From Mycogone perniciosa (taxonomy: Eukaryota > Ascomycota > Sordariomycetes > Hypocreales > Hypocreaceae): a DNA stretch of 64,000 nucleotides. The stretch spans positions 1-64,000 of the forward strand of contig JAOALB010000058.1 in NCBI GenBank assembly GCA_025331125.1, given 5' to 3'. The notes beneath the pieces were generated by a model, which saw only the letters and a program-made list of their open reading frames with translations, did no database searches and was not told the origin of the DNA. Position 1 is the stretch's first letter, and each line of letters begins with the position of its first letter. Shown here piece by piece: positions 25,509-35,811 of this stretch. The translations under genes and the position numbers were made by a program.

Positions 25509-26305
25509 ATGTTAGCTGCGACAGTTCGTTTTACTCCGCGGGGCCTAAGGCTTTTCCGCAGGACTGTGTCTACCCTGCCGAATAATTCACACATTGTGAG
25601 CCGCCCTCCGTTATCGCAGGCCGTTGACAAAGTGCTAAATTCTTGAAAGAACGTCTTTGAGAATCCGTCATCTCCATCGTCTCATATCCTCACATACCTC
25701 GATGCAAATCCTCCGTCACAGCGGCTTGCAATTGGCACATCCACCACGATACCTCCCACGCCTCAGTCATTCACGGAGAACCACACCTTCACGACAATTC
25801 TGAATGAGGTTGTCTCTGAGTATGGCCACCAAGATGAAGACGTAATCAGCCAAGCAAGGGCATTCGCCAGTCCTGGAGGTTTTAATCTCGGTTCAGGTGG
25901 CGCATTCTTCCCTCAACAACATCAACGCCGCGACAGAGGTTCCTCTCGCAAGCAGGGGGGTGATGGCGCTGGCGGAGCGAGCGCACAAGGTGGAGCGGGC
26001 GGCGCTGGCAGAGGGGGTTTCGTTCATCTCAGTGATCGCCGGAACCCTCCGGACTTCGGACGGATTGCCTGGCCAGAGGACATTCTAGGGAGTGTCGAGG
26101 TGAATGAGTCTGGCGAGGTCGTGGGGAAGCTTGAGCCCAGTGGGACATACAGGATGTTAACAAATCAGGGAATGTAAGCTTATCATATTTTGTTTTACAG
26201 GCTTGGCTGACTTTTTCTCATTGCAGTCTTGGATTGAGCCCATTCATGCGAGAAAAGCTTATACAAAGGCTGAAGAAAGACGAGGCCAAGGAACAGAGCT
26301 CATGA
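25509..26305 (+). CDS. Conserved fungal protein with mitochondrial-type N terminus
   Basis: The function is not recognised. Three exons fit: 25509-25595, 25650-26173 and 26227-26305, 229 aa. The first intron (54 nt) removes an in-frame TGA; donor GTGAGC, acceptor TTGAAAG. The second (53 nt, GTAAGC...TTGCAG) joins as NQGILGLSPFMREKL. The N terminus MLAATVRFTPRGLRLFRRTV is Arg-rich without acidic residues, as in mitochondrial presequences. A Gly/Gln-rich stretch (RKQGGDGAGGASAQGGAGGA) precedes a conserved-looking block: HLSDRRNPPDFGRIAWPEDI, then EPSGTYRMLTNQGI and LGLSPFMREKLIQRL. I recall this block from other ascomycete proteins but cannot name the family. Divergent from DPB2. Confidence 0.75.
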
Positions 26306-28067
26306 TGTCGCGAAGACGTCACCAACATTACGACACAACTCGAGCCGCTGTGTATGCAGAACCTCTTAAGTTGAAAGCTTTACGCGTAGGTAACTTGGCA
26401 CTTTTATGTACAACAAGCGTATAGTATATGTGTTATATAAGGTTTGTATTCCTCTCAAGACACCTTGTAATATCGCAGGTTGTGTTTTGGGTTACCATGC
26501 TATGACATGAATATGACGAACAGATGGCCTAAAATCTAGCCAATTAATTCGTTCCATGCCCAATCTCTAAACTTCTCTGTAACTCCCATCCGAAATGTTA
26601 TGTTCGGGTCTCAAATTGCCGCAAAGCCAACACGATGATACAGTATGCTTTAATTCGTACTTTATCAACCACGTGCTACTACGGATTTGTTACACAGTTG
26701 ACTAGCAGGAAAAGATGCTGTGGTGTGGTAATCGGGCTTATATCGGCGTTTGGCCTCAGCACCAACGATGGGCACAATAACACCAAAACACCAGATCGCT
26801 GCATTTTTTGGCATTCAGAAGGGCTGAAACAGCCAGTTCTCAGGAAGCATTTCAGACTGTGGCTTGAATTTGTGGTGGCTGGCTTTCAAGATGTCCCAAT
26901 ACAAAGGAGGCAACCCCGAAGCGTAGCTTCGCTTGATGAGTAGGCCAACGGAGCATGTATCACATCTCGACTGAGGTAACGGGCGTTGAAGGTGTAGCCC
27001 ATCTTGGTAAAGCCTAAAGATATCGTGGCAGTCTAGGGGCGGATAGCCCGGTAAACTCAACCTTGAATGGCCACCTACCAATGGCCACGACTCAGGCCAC
27101 CTCATCCAGGGCACCAGACTTGTGTCCTCGTTCGACTCCATCCATGAAACCCGAATGTGGCAACGCGTAGTCTACCAATAGAGCGGCCTCATCACCCATG
27201 GAAAAGTGCGGTATGTATCCCAAACCTCAGCCATTGTTTCTTGTTCCTTACCGATGAGGTTCCTCCCTTGTACCTAGGCAGATAATGGTGCAAGGCACAA
27301 GATGCAGGGCACAAGGAGTTGTTTGTTTTAACCTTTGGGCTGCCATTGCTGGCCATACGCAACGTCGAGTTGAAATGTGTGGCTCCTTGTTCATCTCGTA
27401 GTCACATGGGTTGATATACTCTGGTGATTAGGTTGCACTACCACAGGGAGGTATGGTCACTTTCCACTTCAACATGCATTTCTAGGCCTCGACCATGGTC
27501 TTACAATATGCCAAGGATTCCTGTACACCGTATAGCAAGGAGCTAAGGTGGTCATGAAGCTATGAGATGTGCCAACATGTCCTCCCAATGAGAGCCAATC
27601 GGGCATGGAGATCGGTCAGATACAATGTCTGTGAGTATAAAGAAACAAATTGGTATTGATAGCAAGGTATAAGGTTAATACTGTTGTAATTGCATCATCG
27701 CTAGCTCTGTGCTGCCGTACTTCTGAACAACAACTCTCCAGTAGCTCTAGGATGCTCCGGGTCATGGACCTCAGCCAGCCACAGAATCATGACGTGTGCT
27801 GCTTTTGCTGTGTCCTCCTGTGTGCCTATTTTCTCTTCAAACCTACCTAAGTTGTGGTCAAACGTGAGAGGTTATTTTACCTGATCGTGGTCTATATCTG
27901 ATTGATATGCTGGTGTGGGGTGTCACTTTCCATCAAGTTACAGATCTTCATAAGGAGCTTGACGCCCTGTTCCCCTAGCTTTCCCCTAGCCAACCTCTTT
28001 CGGCCCAACTTTCAACTGTATCCTTGTTGCCCCTCTTCTCAATTGTGCTTCGTTGTTCTCTTGCGCA
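26306..28067. other. Gene-poor stretch with possible retroelement relic
   Basis: No intact gene. The minus strand has several open stretches interrupted by stops that look like decayed retroelement coding (separate entry). The last 100 bases are the leader of the glutamine synthetase-like gene. Confidence 0.5.
26815..27990 (-). mobile_element. Possible decayed copia-type retroelement fragment
   Basis: On the minus strand at 26815-27141 a reading frame contains GHSRLSLPGYPPL, then SRCDTCSVGLLIKRS and LPPLYWDIL. The His, Cys-x2-Cys-x-Gly and following basic residues resemble the zinc-binding pre-integrase region of copia pol (HxRLGHPG...CxxCxxGK). Further upstream on the same strand, broken frames read LTDLHARLALIGRTCWHIS and LLYGVQESLAYCKTMVEA, which could be gag. 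Stops and frame changes are frequent. No LTRs are found. This is a resemblance, not a firm assignment. Confidence 0.35.
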
Positions 28068-29675
28068 ATGGCTCCTGCTGCCATAGTCACTATGCCAGAA
28101 ATGGCACCCATGGACACAACAACCATCCAGGTAAACGCTCTCCCGCGGTTGCTTGAGCACGACACCCGCGTCAAGGTCGCTTGCATCGACGCTGATGGTC
28201 AGCTACGAGGTAAACTTATTTCTAAAAAGAAGTTTTTGTCCATTGCCATAAACGGCTTTGGCTTCTCGTCGGTCATGTTTGGTTGGGATATGCATGACAA
28301 ATGTTATCTGCGCGAGCTCAAGGTCTGTAGCTCCGATATGGGGCTTCGTGACCTTCTGGCAATCCCTGATCTCTCTACTTTTCGGCGAATTCCCTGGGAA
28401 GACAATGTTCCCTTTCTTCCTGGTCGACTTTTACGATCCAGATACCAAGGAGCCATTATTTACATGTCCGCGGAGTCTTCTGTGGAGTCAACTTGAGCGC
28501 TTACAAGCCAAAGGCTGTAATGCCATGGCTGGGGGTATAATACACTAATTATTTTTCCTCTAGAGTCTCATAATACTAATTCATTCACTAACCCAGTTGA
28601 ATATGAGTACTACACATTCAGAAACCCGGATCCCACAACCAGCTCCCCAGCCGGTTTCCTTCAGCACAACTCTCCCAATCATTTACCCTCCCTTACCGAA
28701 GGAATGTTTGGATACTCTCTCACTCGCCCGGTCCATAACAGAGACTATTACTACGATGTCTTCGATACCTGCTCCGCGTTTGGTTGCGATATTGAAGGCT
28801 GGCATACTTCTCCTGGCCCCGGTGTCTTCGAGGCCTGTCTTGAGTACAACGACATAACCAAGATGGCTGATCGTGCTGCTCTCTTCAAGTACGTCGTCAA
28901 AAGCGTCAGTGTTAACTACCACGTTACACCATGTTTCATGGCCAAACCCAAACAGGGGCTTCCCGGAAACAGTGGGCACGTCCATATCTCTGTCGTGGAT
29001 CTGGATGGAAGGAATCTATTCGCAAGAGATCCGTTCGATCAGGAAGAAGCACCTAGATGGAAGGATCTCGCTGGACTATCAGACTTGGGACGCCATTTCC
29101 TAGCAGGCATCTTGTCTGGGCTTCCTGACATTTTGCCTCTTCTTGCACCTACCATCAACTCGTACAAGCGGCTGGACGAGAACTTCAGAACCCCCACCAT
29201 TGTGTCATGGGGCCTGGAGCATCGCGGTGCGTCTGTTCGGCTCATTGCGCCACCGACATGCCCCCCATCGGCTACCCAGTTCGAAGTTCGAGTTCCTGGC
29301 GCCGACTCCAATCCACATTACGTCCTCGCAGCACTTCTTGGCTGTGGCTGGCGCGGTGTTGAGAAGAAGCTCGAGATACCCTGTCCCCCTTTGGGTAGCG
29401 AAGATTCTGTGAATATGAACAAAGGTGGATACATGGATGTAAGGCTAGCAAATACATTACAGTCCGCCACAGAAGTGTTCTTGAGGAAGGACAGCGTGGC
29501 TCGTGAGGTGTTGGGGGATGACTTTGTGGACCATTTCGGAGGAACGAGAGAGCATGAGCTACGGCTGTTCAATGACGCCGTGACGGACTGGTAAGAGCAT
29601 TGATTCCCTAATACTATTTTGAGCGTATAGCTAACAGATAACAGGGAGATGAGGCGATACATTGAGACGGTGTAA
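28068..29675 (+). CDS. Glutamine synthetase-like protein with a +1 frameshift
   Basis: Member of the GSI-like glutamine synthetase fold found in fungi outside the standard GLN1 enzyme; such proteins ligate ammonia or amines to glutamate or have lost activity. Exons 28068-28534, 28597-29590 and 29645-29675. Frame 1 reads FGWDMHDKCYLRELK...DLSTFRRIPWEDNVPF, then the next frame continues FLVDFYDPDTKEPLF. The shift sits at the TTT run 28413-28415, where one T too many breaks the frame. Downstream everything is conserved: VEYEYYTF, HTSPGPGVFEACLEYNDITK, the ATP/metal segment KPKQGLPGNSGHVHISV and SWGLEHRGASVRLI. Either a recent null allele or a sequence error. Its neighbour is an UNC93-like transporter on the same strand. 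Confidence 0.8.
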
Positions 29676-30240
29676 GCTAGGAGACAGAGTTGAGTTCGAA
29701 TATTGGCGCAAACCGGTTCAATTGAAGGCGACTTGGCAGAGAAAAACGATTGGAGCATGAATCGTATCCCCGGTCCCTTGGCGTTAGCGATTGATGGAGA
29801 AATACAATAGCGAATCGCATGGTTATATCTACACAGCCAATCCGTGTCTGGGAGGTTATCAATGGCGACAATTTCGGTCAACCTCCTCAACTGCCGTCAC
29901 ACGAAAGCTTGGCGATCATCGTTAATATACAGGCTATTGAATCCGATAGGAGTTAACGCTCCGTAATTTTCACGAATGCAGATGCCCAGATCCTCGCGGA
30001 TTGGCTGTAGAAATCGCCATTGCATGTTACCATCACGACATCGACGGGGTTGCATGTGGGGTTCCACACTTGGAGTAACCAATATTTAGAATAAATGAAT
30101 GGACTATGAGGGGATAGACAAACTATAAAATGGATGTCAGTGATAGAGGAAACTCAATTCGGAGTATATATAGCTGGGTTGTAGCTGTTGCAATAGGGTT
30201 TTATGTATAAGATTTAGTTTACTCTGTGGTCACACACAAA
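29676..30240. other. Intergenic
   Basis: Gap between the glutamine synthetase-like gene and the UNC93-like gene, both on plus. No coding region is supported. Confidence 0.6.
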
Positions 30241-31940
30241 ATGGCGTCATCACCACAACCAGTTAAAGACGATGTATCCGATAAATCTGACGAGATTGAG
30301 AGCCCCCCGAAACAAGTATCACGGTTTACGAGATGGTACCGAAGTCCCCTCGTCAACGTTATCCTCGCCGGCCTCATCTCCTTTACTCAACCGGGAATAT
30401 GGAGTGCATTGAACGCTACTGGTGCCGGCGGCCAACAAGAGCCGTATCTCGTTAACGGATCGAATTCACTCACATTTGGGTAAGCTCTATCTATCATCTG
30501 ACGAAAGCCAACACTCGAGGAAGCTCTTATTTACACTAGGAGACAAAAACTAGTATCATGGTGTTTGGATGCTCCATATTCTCGGTTTTGGCCAACAAAT
30601 TTGGTATCAAGAAGGTTCTCATCCTAGGGACGTTAGGGTATGCTCCGTACTCGGCGTCTTTGTATGTCAATAACCGTTATGGAACGGAATGGTTCGTCCT
30701 GTTTGGTGGTGCGACCTGTGGCGTCGCTGCATCGGCTCTGTGGGCTTCCGAAGGGGCGATTGCGCTTGGATATGGCAGTGTAAAAGACCGAGGCAAATTC
30801 AGTGAGTCTGGTGATCCCTTATTATCTTCCCAGGTCGTATTCTGATATACTTACCCGCTTGTCAGCCGGAATTTGGCTCGGCCTTCGGGAACTTGGTCAA
30901 TTGATCGGTTCCTCCATTCAATTGTCAATGAATTCTAATGACGGACAGTTGGGCAAGGTATCGTATACAACTTACATAGTTCTTATCGCGTTGCAATGCC
31001 TGGGCCTCCCTCTTGCTCTGTTGGTGTCGCCACCCAACAAGGTCATACGACGCGATGGCTCTGGGCTCCCGAATACTGTGAGAACCACGTCCCTTGCGGC
31101 CGAAGCCCGGAATATATGGGCTCTGTTGAAGAGGAGGCAGATATATCTGCTTATTCCGATTCTCGTTGGCTTTGGCTGGAACACAACATACCTGGGCATT
31201 TACCAGACCAGATAGTAAGTCATTTCTCCCTAATCATTTATTTCACCAAACTTCCAACATGAGAGAGGCTATTAATACTAACAATCACGATTAAAAGCTT
31301 TTCTGTCCGGGCTCGCGCACTGGGTGCCTTGGCTTCTGGAGTTGTGGCCACAATTGCAAACATTTTCTGGGGGTGGTTCTTTGACCTGAAGCGATTCAGT
31401 CGCCCGACCTTGGCAAAAATCACCTGGGGATTCTTCTCCGTCTCTATGCTCGCCATATTTGGTTGGCAATTTGCCAACGAGCATCTTTACGCGAATGCTG
31501 TGCCCAAGGTTACCCTTGATTGGACTCTACCTGGCTTCGGTCGTGGTTTCACCAGCATGGTTCTCATCCGGTATGCATTATTAGTTGCATTGCATGTCGG
31601 GATCATCTGCTGACACGAATTTAGATTCTTTAATGAGTCGCACTACATGTTCGTATATTGGATCATCGGGACCTTCTTCAATGACCTTGAGACTTTGACT
31701 CTCGGAGTGGGCATCGTTAGGTCCTTTGAGTCCGTAGGGTCTTGTCTCGCTTTTGGAATCGGCGCGGCGAAGGTGACGCCCATGGTAAACCTCATTATCG
31801 CGTTTGTCATGTTCTTCATCACAATCCCAGCAACATCTTGGGCTGTATTTCTTGTTCCCGAGCATCCTGAAAGTACCAGGATCACTGAAAACGGAACTGG
31901 GTCCGAAGTCCAGGGTGATGCCAAAGAGACTGAGGCCTGA
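30241..31940 (+). CDS. UNC93-like MFS membrane transporter
   Basis: Polytopic membrane protein of the UNC93/DUF895 branch of the major facilitator superfamily; its substrate is unknown. Five exons: 30241-30479, 30554-30801, 30866-31214, 31298-31570 and 31625-31940, 474 aa. All junctions restore hydrophobic segments (for example TFG-IMVFGC and KF-TGIWLG). The N-terminal cytosolic tail is acidic (KDDVSDKSDEIESPPKQ). About ten to twelve membrane helices follow, with SPLVNVILAGLISFTQPGIW first and VNLIIAFVMFFITIPATSWA last. The motif WASEGAIALGYGSVKDRGKF is the one usually seen in fungal UNC93-like proteins. The C terminus is short and acidic. Confidence 0.88.
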
Positions 31941-32268
31941 CGTTGGGTATGAGTACTCGGGGGTATGTGTATGGGGTATATATATGAGACGTGGGGTGTA
32001 TTTTGAGATGATATGGATAAAGAATACCCCATACCTATCAGGTCATTTTTTGACCAGTTAGATAGATACCTACTACCATTACATTGCACCTCATTTTAGA
32101 GTAAAAGTTTGAGACTTGCGTCAAATCATCATTCGTATTGCCTTGGCGAGTTGCCAGAGGGAGATGGAAATGTTGAGACGTAATGGAACCAGGAGACTTC
32201 CCAGGAGCTGCCCTTGCACCAGCAACGTGAGTCCAAACAATGCCCTTCCGTATCACAGCAAGTCAATT
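31941..32268. other. Intergenic
   Basis: Gap between the UNC93-like gene and tRNA-Leu. No feature is seen beyond the probable 3' UTR. Confidence 0.6.
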
Positions 32269-32366
32269 GGCAAGATGGCCGAGTTGGTTATGGCGTCAGG
32301 TTAAGGCTACCTTAACAGCAATTCCTGGTGGAGCAATCCGCGTGGGTTCGAGTCCCACTCCTGTCA
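32269..32366 (+). tRNA. tRNA-Leu (anticodon AAG), intron-containing
   Basis: The D-arm region GATGGCCGAGTTGGTTATGG and T-arm GTGGGTTCGAGTCCCAC are typical of class II tRNA-Leu. The anticodon stem TCAGG/CCTGG brackets TTAAGG, an intron of about 16 nt and a final T, giving anticodon AAG. The variable arm is long, as expected. The acceptor stem GGCAAGA/TCCTGTC has a G-T pair at position 2 and an A-C mismatch at position 5, so the copy may be slightly decayed. Confidence 0.85.
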
Positions 32367-32890
32367 ATCTTCTTTTTTTGCCCGAATTCAATGATCACCT
32401 ACCTGATTCTTGGCTCTCTGTCTTTTTGGTCTTACCACCTGTTGAATCTTTTACAAGGTCAGGGCGGTGTTGGGTAGACATCTGATCGGAGGCGTCCCCG
32501 AGAGTTTCCTATTGTGGTAATTTTGCAAGAACTCGTCCAATACGAAGCGAATAGCAACAACACATTATCTGGAGAAGTACGAAGTACTGGGCATTGGAAA
32601 TTGTCTCCGCCAAGGGAACACTATCAGGATCAATCAATTGCAGAAAGGGGAAGCGCTGGATTACACGTGCTAGCGCAGGACCAAGGACTGGGGACCGAAG
32701 CCGAGGCCAGGAGGATGGTCGTTGAAGAGCAGCGTTAAAAGCCCTCGTCCCACCGACAAACAAGGGTGACGACGATGCATTCAGAGATGAGGACGGATGA
32801 GTATTACTATTACCCACAAACCAAACAGTAGCAAAGCTCTTAGAAAAACCGAGCAAAAAAGAATGGCGGGAAAGTGAAAAAGAAATGACT
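32367..32890. other. Spacer between tRNA genes
   Basis: No coding region is supported. A GTACGAAGTAC motif lies near 32578. Confidence 0.55.
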
Positions 32891-32972
32891 TGCGTAATCC
32901 GGGAATCGAACCCAGGGCTCCCCGACGTTGCTCGGATGGCAACGGAGAATTTTACCACTAAACCAATTACGC
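32891..32972 (-). tRNA. tRNA-Gly (anticodon GCC), intron-containing
   Basis: On the minus strand the sequence begins GCGTAATTGGTTTAGTGGTA and ends with T-arm GGTTCGATTCC and acceptor ATTACGCA. The acceptor stem pairs fully (GCGTAAT/ATTACGC). The anticodon loop reads TTGCCAT before a short intron of about 12 nt, giving GCC. Confidence 0.88.
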
Positions 32973-33593
32973 TGTCCATTGTTGATTGGATGATGATCGG
33001 CGATGACTGTATAGCTTATGAACAGTAGAGGGACATTATACGAGGCATGCCATATTTCAGGGGAGGCGAACAAGCGATCGAATCCGAGCATGAAGAGAAT
33101 CCTAATACTACATGAATCGTCTTAACCAGGTGGTATTGGAAGGCTTACTGTTTCTCCAGCATGGAGAACCCCTAGTCCTCAACTTCATTGAAGTTCATTC
33201 AGATCGTGGAAGAAATGGCCCAATGACATATTGAGAGAATATGCTCCCCCAACACAGTAAACAAGCGATTCAGTCCCACCCCATATATTCGGAATATCGC
33301 CATTGTACTTCCCAGACCAACAATGCACTCGTCCAGGGCTGGATGTGATTGTTCGGAAAGACCTGGGCCATTCATTCACTTGGCCATAGAGACCCATTGC
33401 TAGACGCCCTAAAATAAGAAACCCAGAGCGGGAAACTACATTGTATTATTGTTGTCTTCTTGCCTTGATTCGACCAGAGGTGAACCGTTGGTTTATATGA
33501 AGATCGCAATTATGTGCCGCCGCGAAGCGATGTGCTTCTGGAACGAATTATATATCTAATGAAAAGTGGTACCTCCATCAAGTCATCTACTCG
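32973..33593. other. Spacer between tRNA genes
   Basis: About 620 bases with no supported feature. Confidence 0.55.
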
Positions 33594-33678
33594 GGTTCTT
33601 TAGCTCAGTGGTTTAGAGCGAGAGATTGCAGCCTGCGCAGTTATCTCTAGGTCGCGTGTTCGATTCACGCAAGAACCT
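33594..33678 (+). tRNA. tRNA-Cys (anticodon GCA), intron-containing
   Basis: Acceptor stem GGTTCTT/AAGAACC pairs perfectly. The D-arm is TAGCTCAGTGGTTTAGAGC and the T-arm GCGTGTTCGATTCACGC. The anticodon stem AGAGA/TCTCT encloses TTGCAG, an intron of about 11 nt, and A; placing U at position 33 gives GCA (Cys). If the stem were shifted by one base it would read TGC (Ala), but the D-arm spacing favours GCA. Confidence 0.8.
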
Positions 33679-34284
33679 TGTTTTTTGCATTTTATTCCTG
33701 TAAAACAAACTTTGAACCTGGTGTATAATGCTTTCTTCTTTTCTTTTTGGATTCCTGAACTGTTGTCTGCGGGACATTGCCCACTTGAAGCTTTATGCTA
33801 TTATCTTGATTGGGATGTGTTGTTATTCGCGTGAACGCGTTTGTACACGGAGCACCCAAGACAAGGCTTTGGGTTCCAGGGGGTCTCAAATTCGACCATC
33901 CTCGCGGCCGTTTTGCTAAGACTTTGGGGGGTTAGGGGGTTGATGACGTAAATCACTTCTGGATCGAAAAAATAAGATACATCATATTCTCCTAGCAAAA
34001 GTCACACTGTCAATTATGCATTTCTACTTCGTACATTAAATTGTAAAATTACAACTCAGTCATTATACAGATTTATTTATTCTGAAATCGTAAATCAACT
34101 AGGTTTTAGGGAGTCTATTAATGTCATTGAATATAACACAGTAGAGGTTTGCAAATACTATTGTCTTAATTTTTATATTGCAGCAATTATACGGAGTACT
34201 TCATAGGTTGTTGCAAATATTATACATTAGCGCGGTAGTTGGATCCAAATAGTCGGGGTATGCAGACAAATATGCCTACCTTTG
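33679..34284. other. AT-rich flank before retroelement
   Basis: A gradually more A/T-rich stretch between tRNA-Cys and the 5' LTR. One TACGGAGTA copy lies at 34190-34198. The last five bases (CTTTG, 34280-34284) are the target-site duplication. Confidence 0.6.
34280..34284. repeat. Target-site duplication, left copy (CTTTG)
   Basis: CTTTG directly precedes the 5' LTR and recurs directly after the 3' LTR at 39039-39043. Confidence 0.9.
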
Positions 34285-34456
34285 TGTCACGGCACCGACC
34301 GTGACGCGATGTTGACGCCCTGTCACGTGAGCTCCGGTCACGTGACCAGACCCTAACGCGTTCCTAGCTATAGCTTTCTGTAGAGCCTTAGGGCTTCCTT
34401 GCTCTCCACGGCACAATAACGATATTTGCCTTAACCTGCCTTCCCGTGCCGTAATA
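34285..34456 (+). repeat. 5' LTR (172 bp)
   Basis: Runs from TGTCACGGCACC to GTGCCGTAATA. It is the same length as the 3' LTR and differs from it by eight transitions by eye, all C-to-T or G-to-A in this copy. It carries two CACGTG hexamers. The ends form an imperfect 11-bp inverted repeat. Confidence 0.95.
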
Positions 34457-35763
34457 GTTTGTGCCGTCCCTCAACTCGGCTGCGCCGTCGCGAGGTATAT
34501 ACCTAACCAATTACAAACTTCCCTGAATTCCCCCTTCATTCCCGAACCTATAATAACGCCTCCACGGCCTAGCCTTTACCCCTTAAATCCTGTACCTATA
34601 GGAAACCAATCATAAGCGAGATAAATATAAATGCCCTAAACCTCGCCCCGCAACCTAACCTGGCCTAATAGACTACAATCCTCGCTACAGAGCTGGCGCC
34701 TTTCCCTTTTCTCTTTAAAACCCTGTAAAAATCCAGCATTAATAGCGACTGTATATATTTAATAAACGCAATCGTTAAAGACAATAACCTTTATTACTAG
34801 TTCTATCTTTTTAGTCAAGCAATAGATAAAGGCTTAGCTTAATAGGAAAAATAAAAGTAAACCTTTAAATAGGAAATCTTAAAATAGGCAGCCGAAAACT
34901 AAGACTTTAAAGTATAAATTAAAGCCTAGGTTAAAGCTTTAAATACAGCCTCGCTGCTAAACTTTAAAAATAATAACCTATTTGGCTGCTGCTAGATTAA
35001 AGACTTTAAGCAATTTAGTAGTAAGTAGAAAAATATTATTAAATGCTAGTAAAAATATATTAATTAGCGCTTTTAAATTAATATTACTTTTATAAGTAAC
35101 CAGTTAATTTTTTTAACTAAACTTAGAAAGATTTTATATATTATAGGCCTTTTAAAAGGAGATATATATTAACTATAATAAAAAAACTGTAATACTATTA
35201 TCGAGAATCCTAATAACCCTGCCTAATAGCATTAAAAGATTAATGCAATACTTTTTACTAATCTTAATAAGTAATATAAAATAATTAACTTATCCTAAAA
35301 GGCATTACAGTCTTTTAATAACCTATATATATTAAATAAGCCTTTTTAAAACTTTATAGCAGAGTTATCTATATTAGGCAGTAAATATAGTAAAACTGTT
35401 AAGTAGATAATAGAAGCTTTAAAGATAAAGGTCTTTTAGGAATTTACTAATACTATAAAGATTTAAATAATTAAGCCAGATAAGTTTAACTTTACTAAAT
35501 AATACTAACTCTACTAAACTATCTATAATAGGCTTTAAGAAGGCGCCTACTATAATACCTTCCGCGCCGCCTAAACAGGCTAGCGTCAATAAAGCTATTA
35601 ATAATAGCAGTAATATTACCAACGCCAGCAAAACAACTAAGCGAATAACCAAGCGAATAACTAAGCTGCCGCCCTAGCGCCAACCAGCAACCTAATACAG
35701 CTAAATACTATATATACTATACTACCTCGCTTTTAAGTCTTTTGCGAGGAATATATCGCTAAA

Positions 35764-35811
35764 GGATTATACTTTTACTGTAAAAAAGTAAATTATAGCT
35801 TTAATAAATGC
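35764..35811 (+). pseudogene. Gag zinc-knuckle relic (CCHC)
   Basis: Reads GLYFYCKKVNYSFNKC. Reversing two single RIP-type changes (a first Cys now Tyr, a His now Tyr) gives the C-x2-C-x4-H-x4-C spacing exactly, so this is the nucleocapsid zinc knuckle of the gypsy element. Basic residues follow (NKKKQ). Confidence 0.75.

Noticed and set aside
35419..35652. 77-aa hydrophobic frame inside the retroelement on minus
   Set aside because: Arises from the TA-rich mutated interior; wrong strand for the element and no motif.
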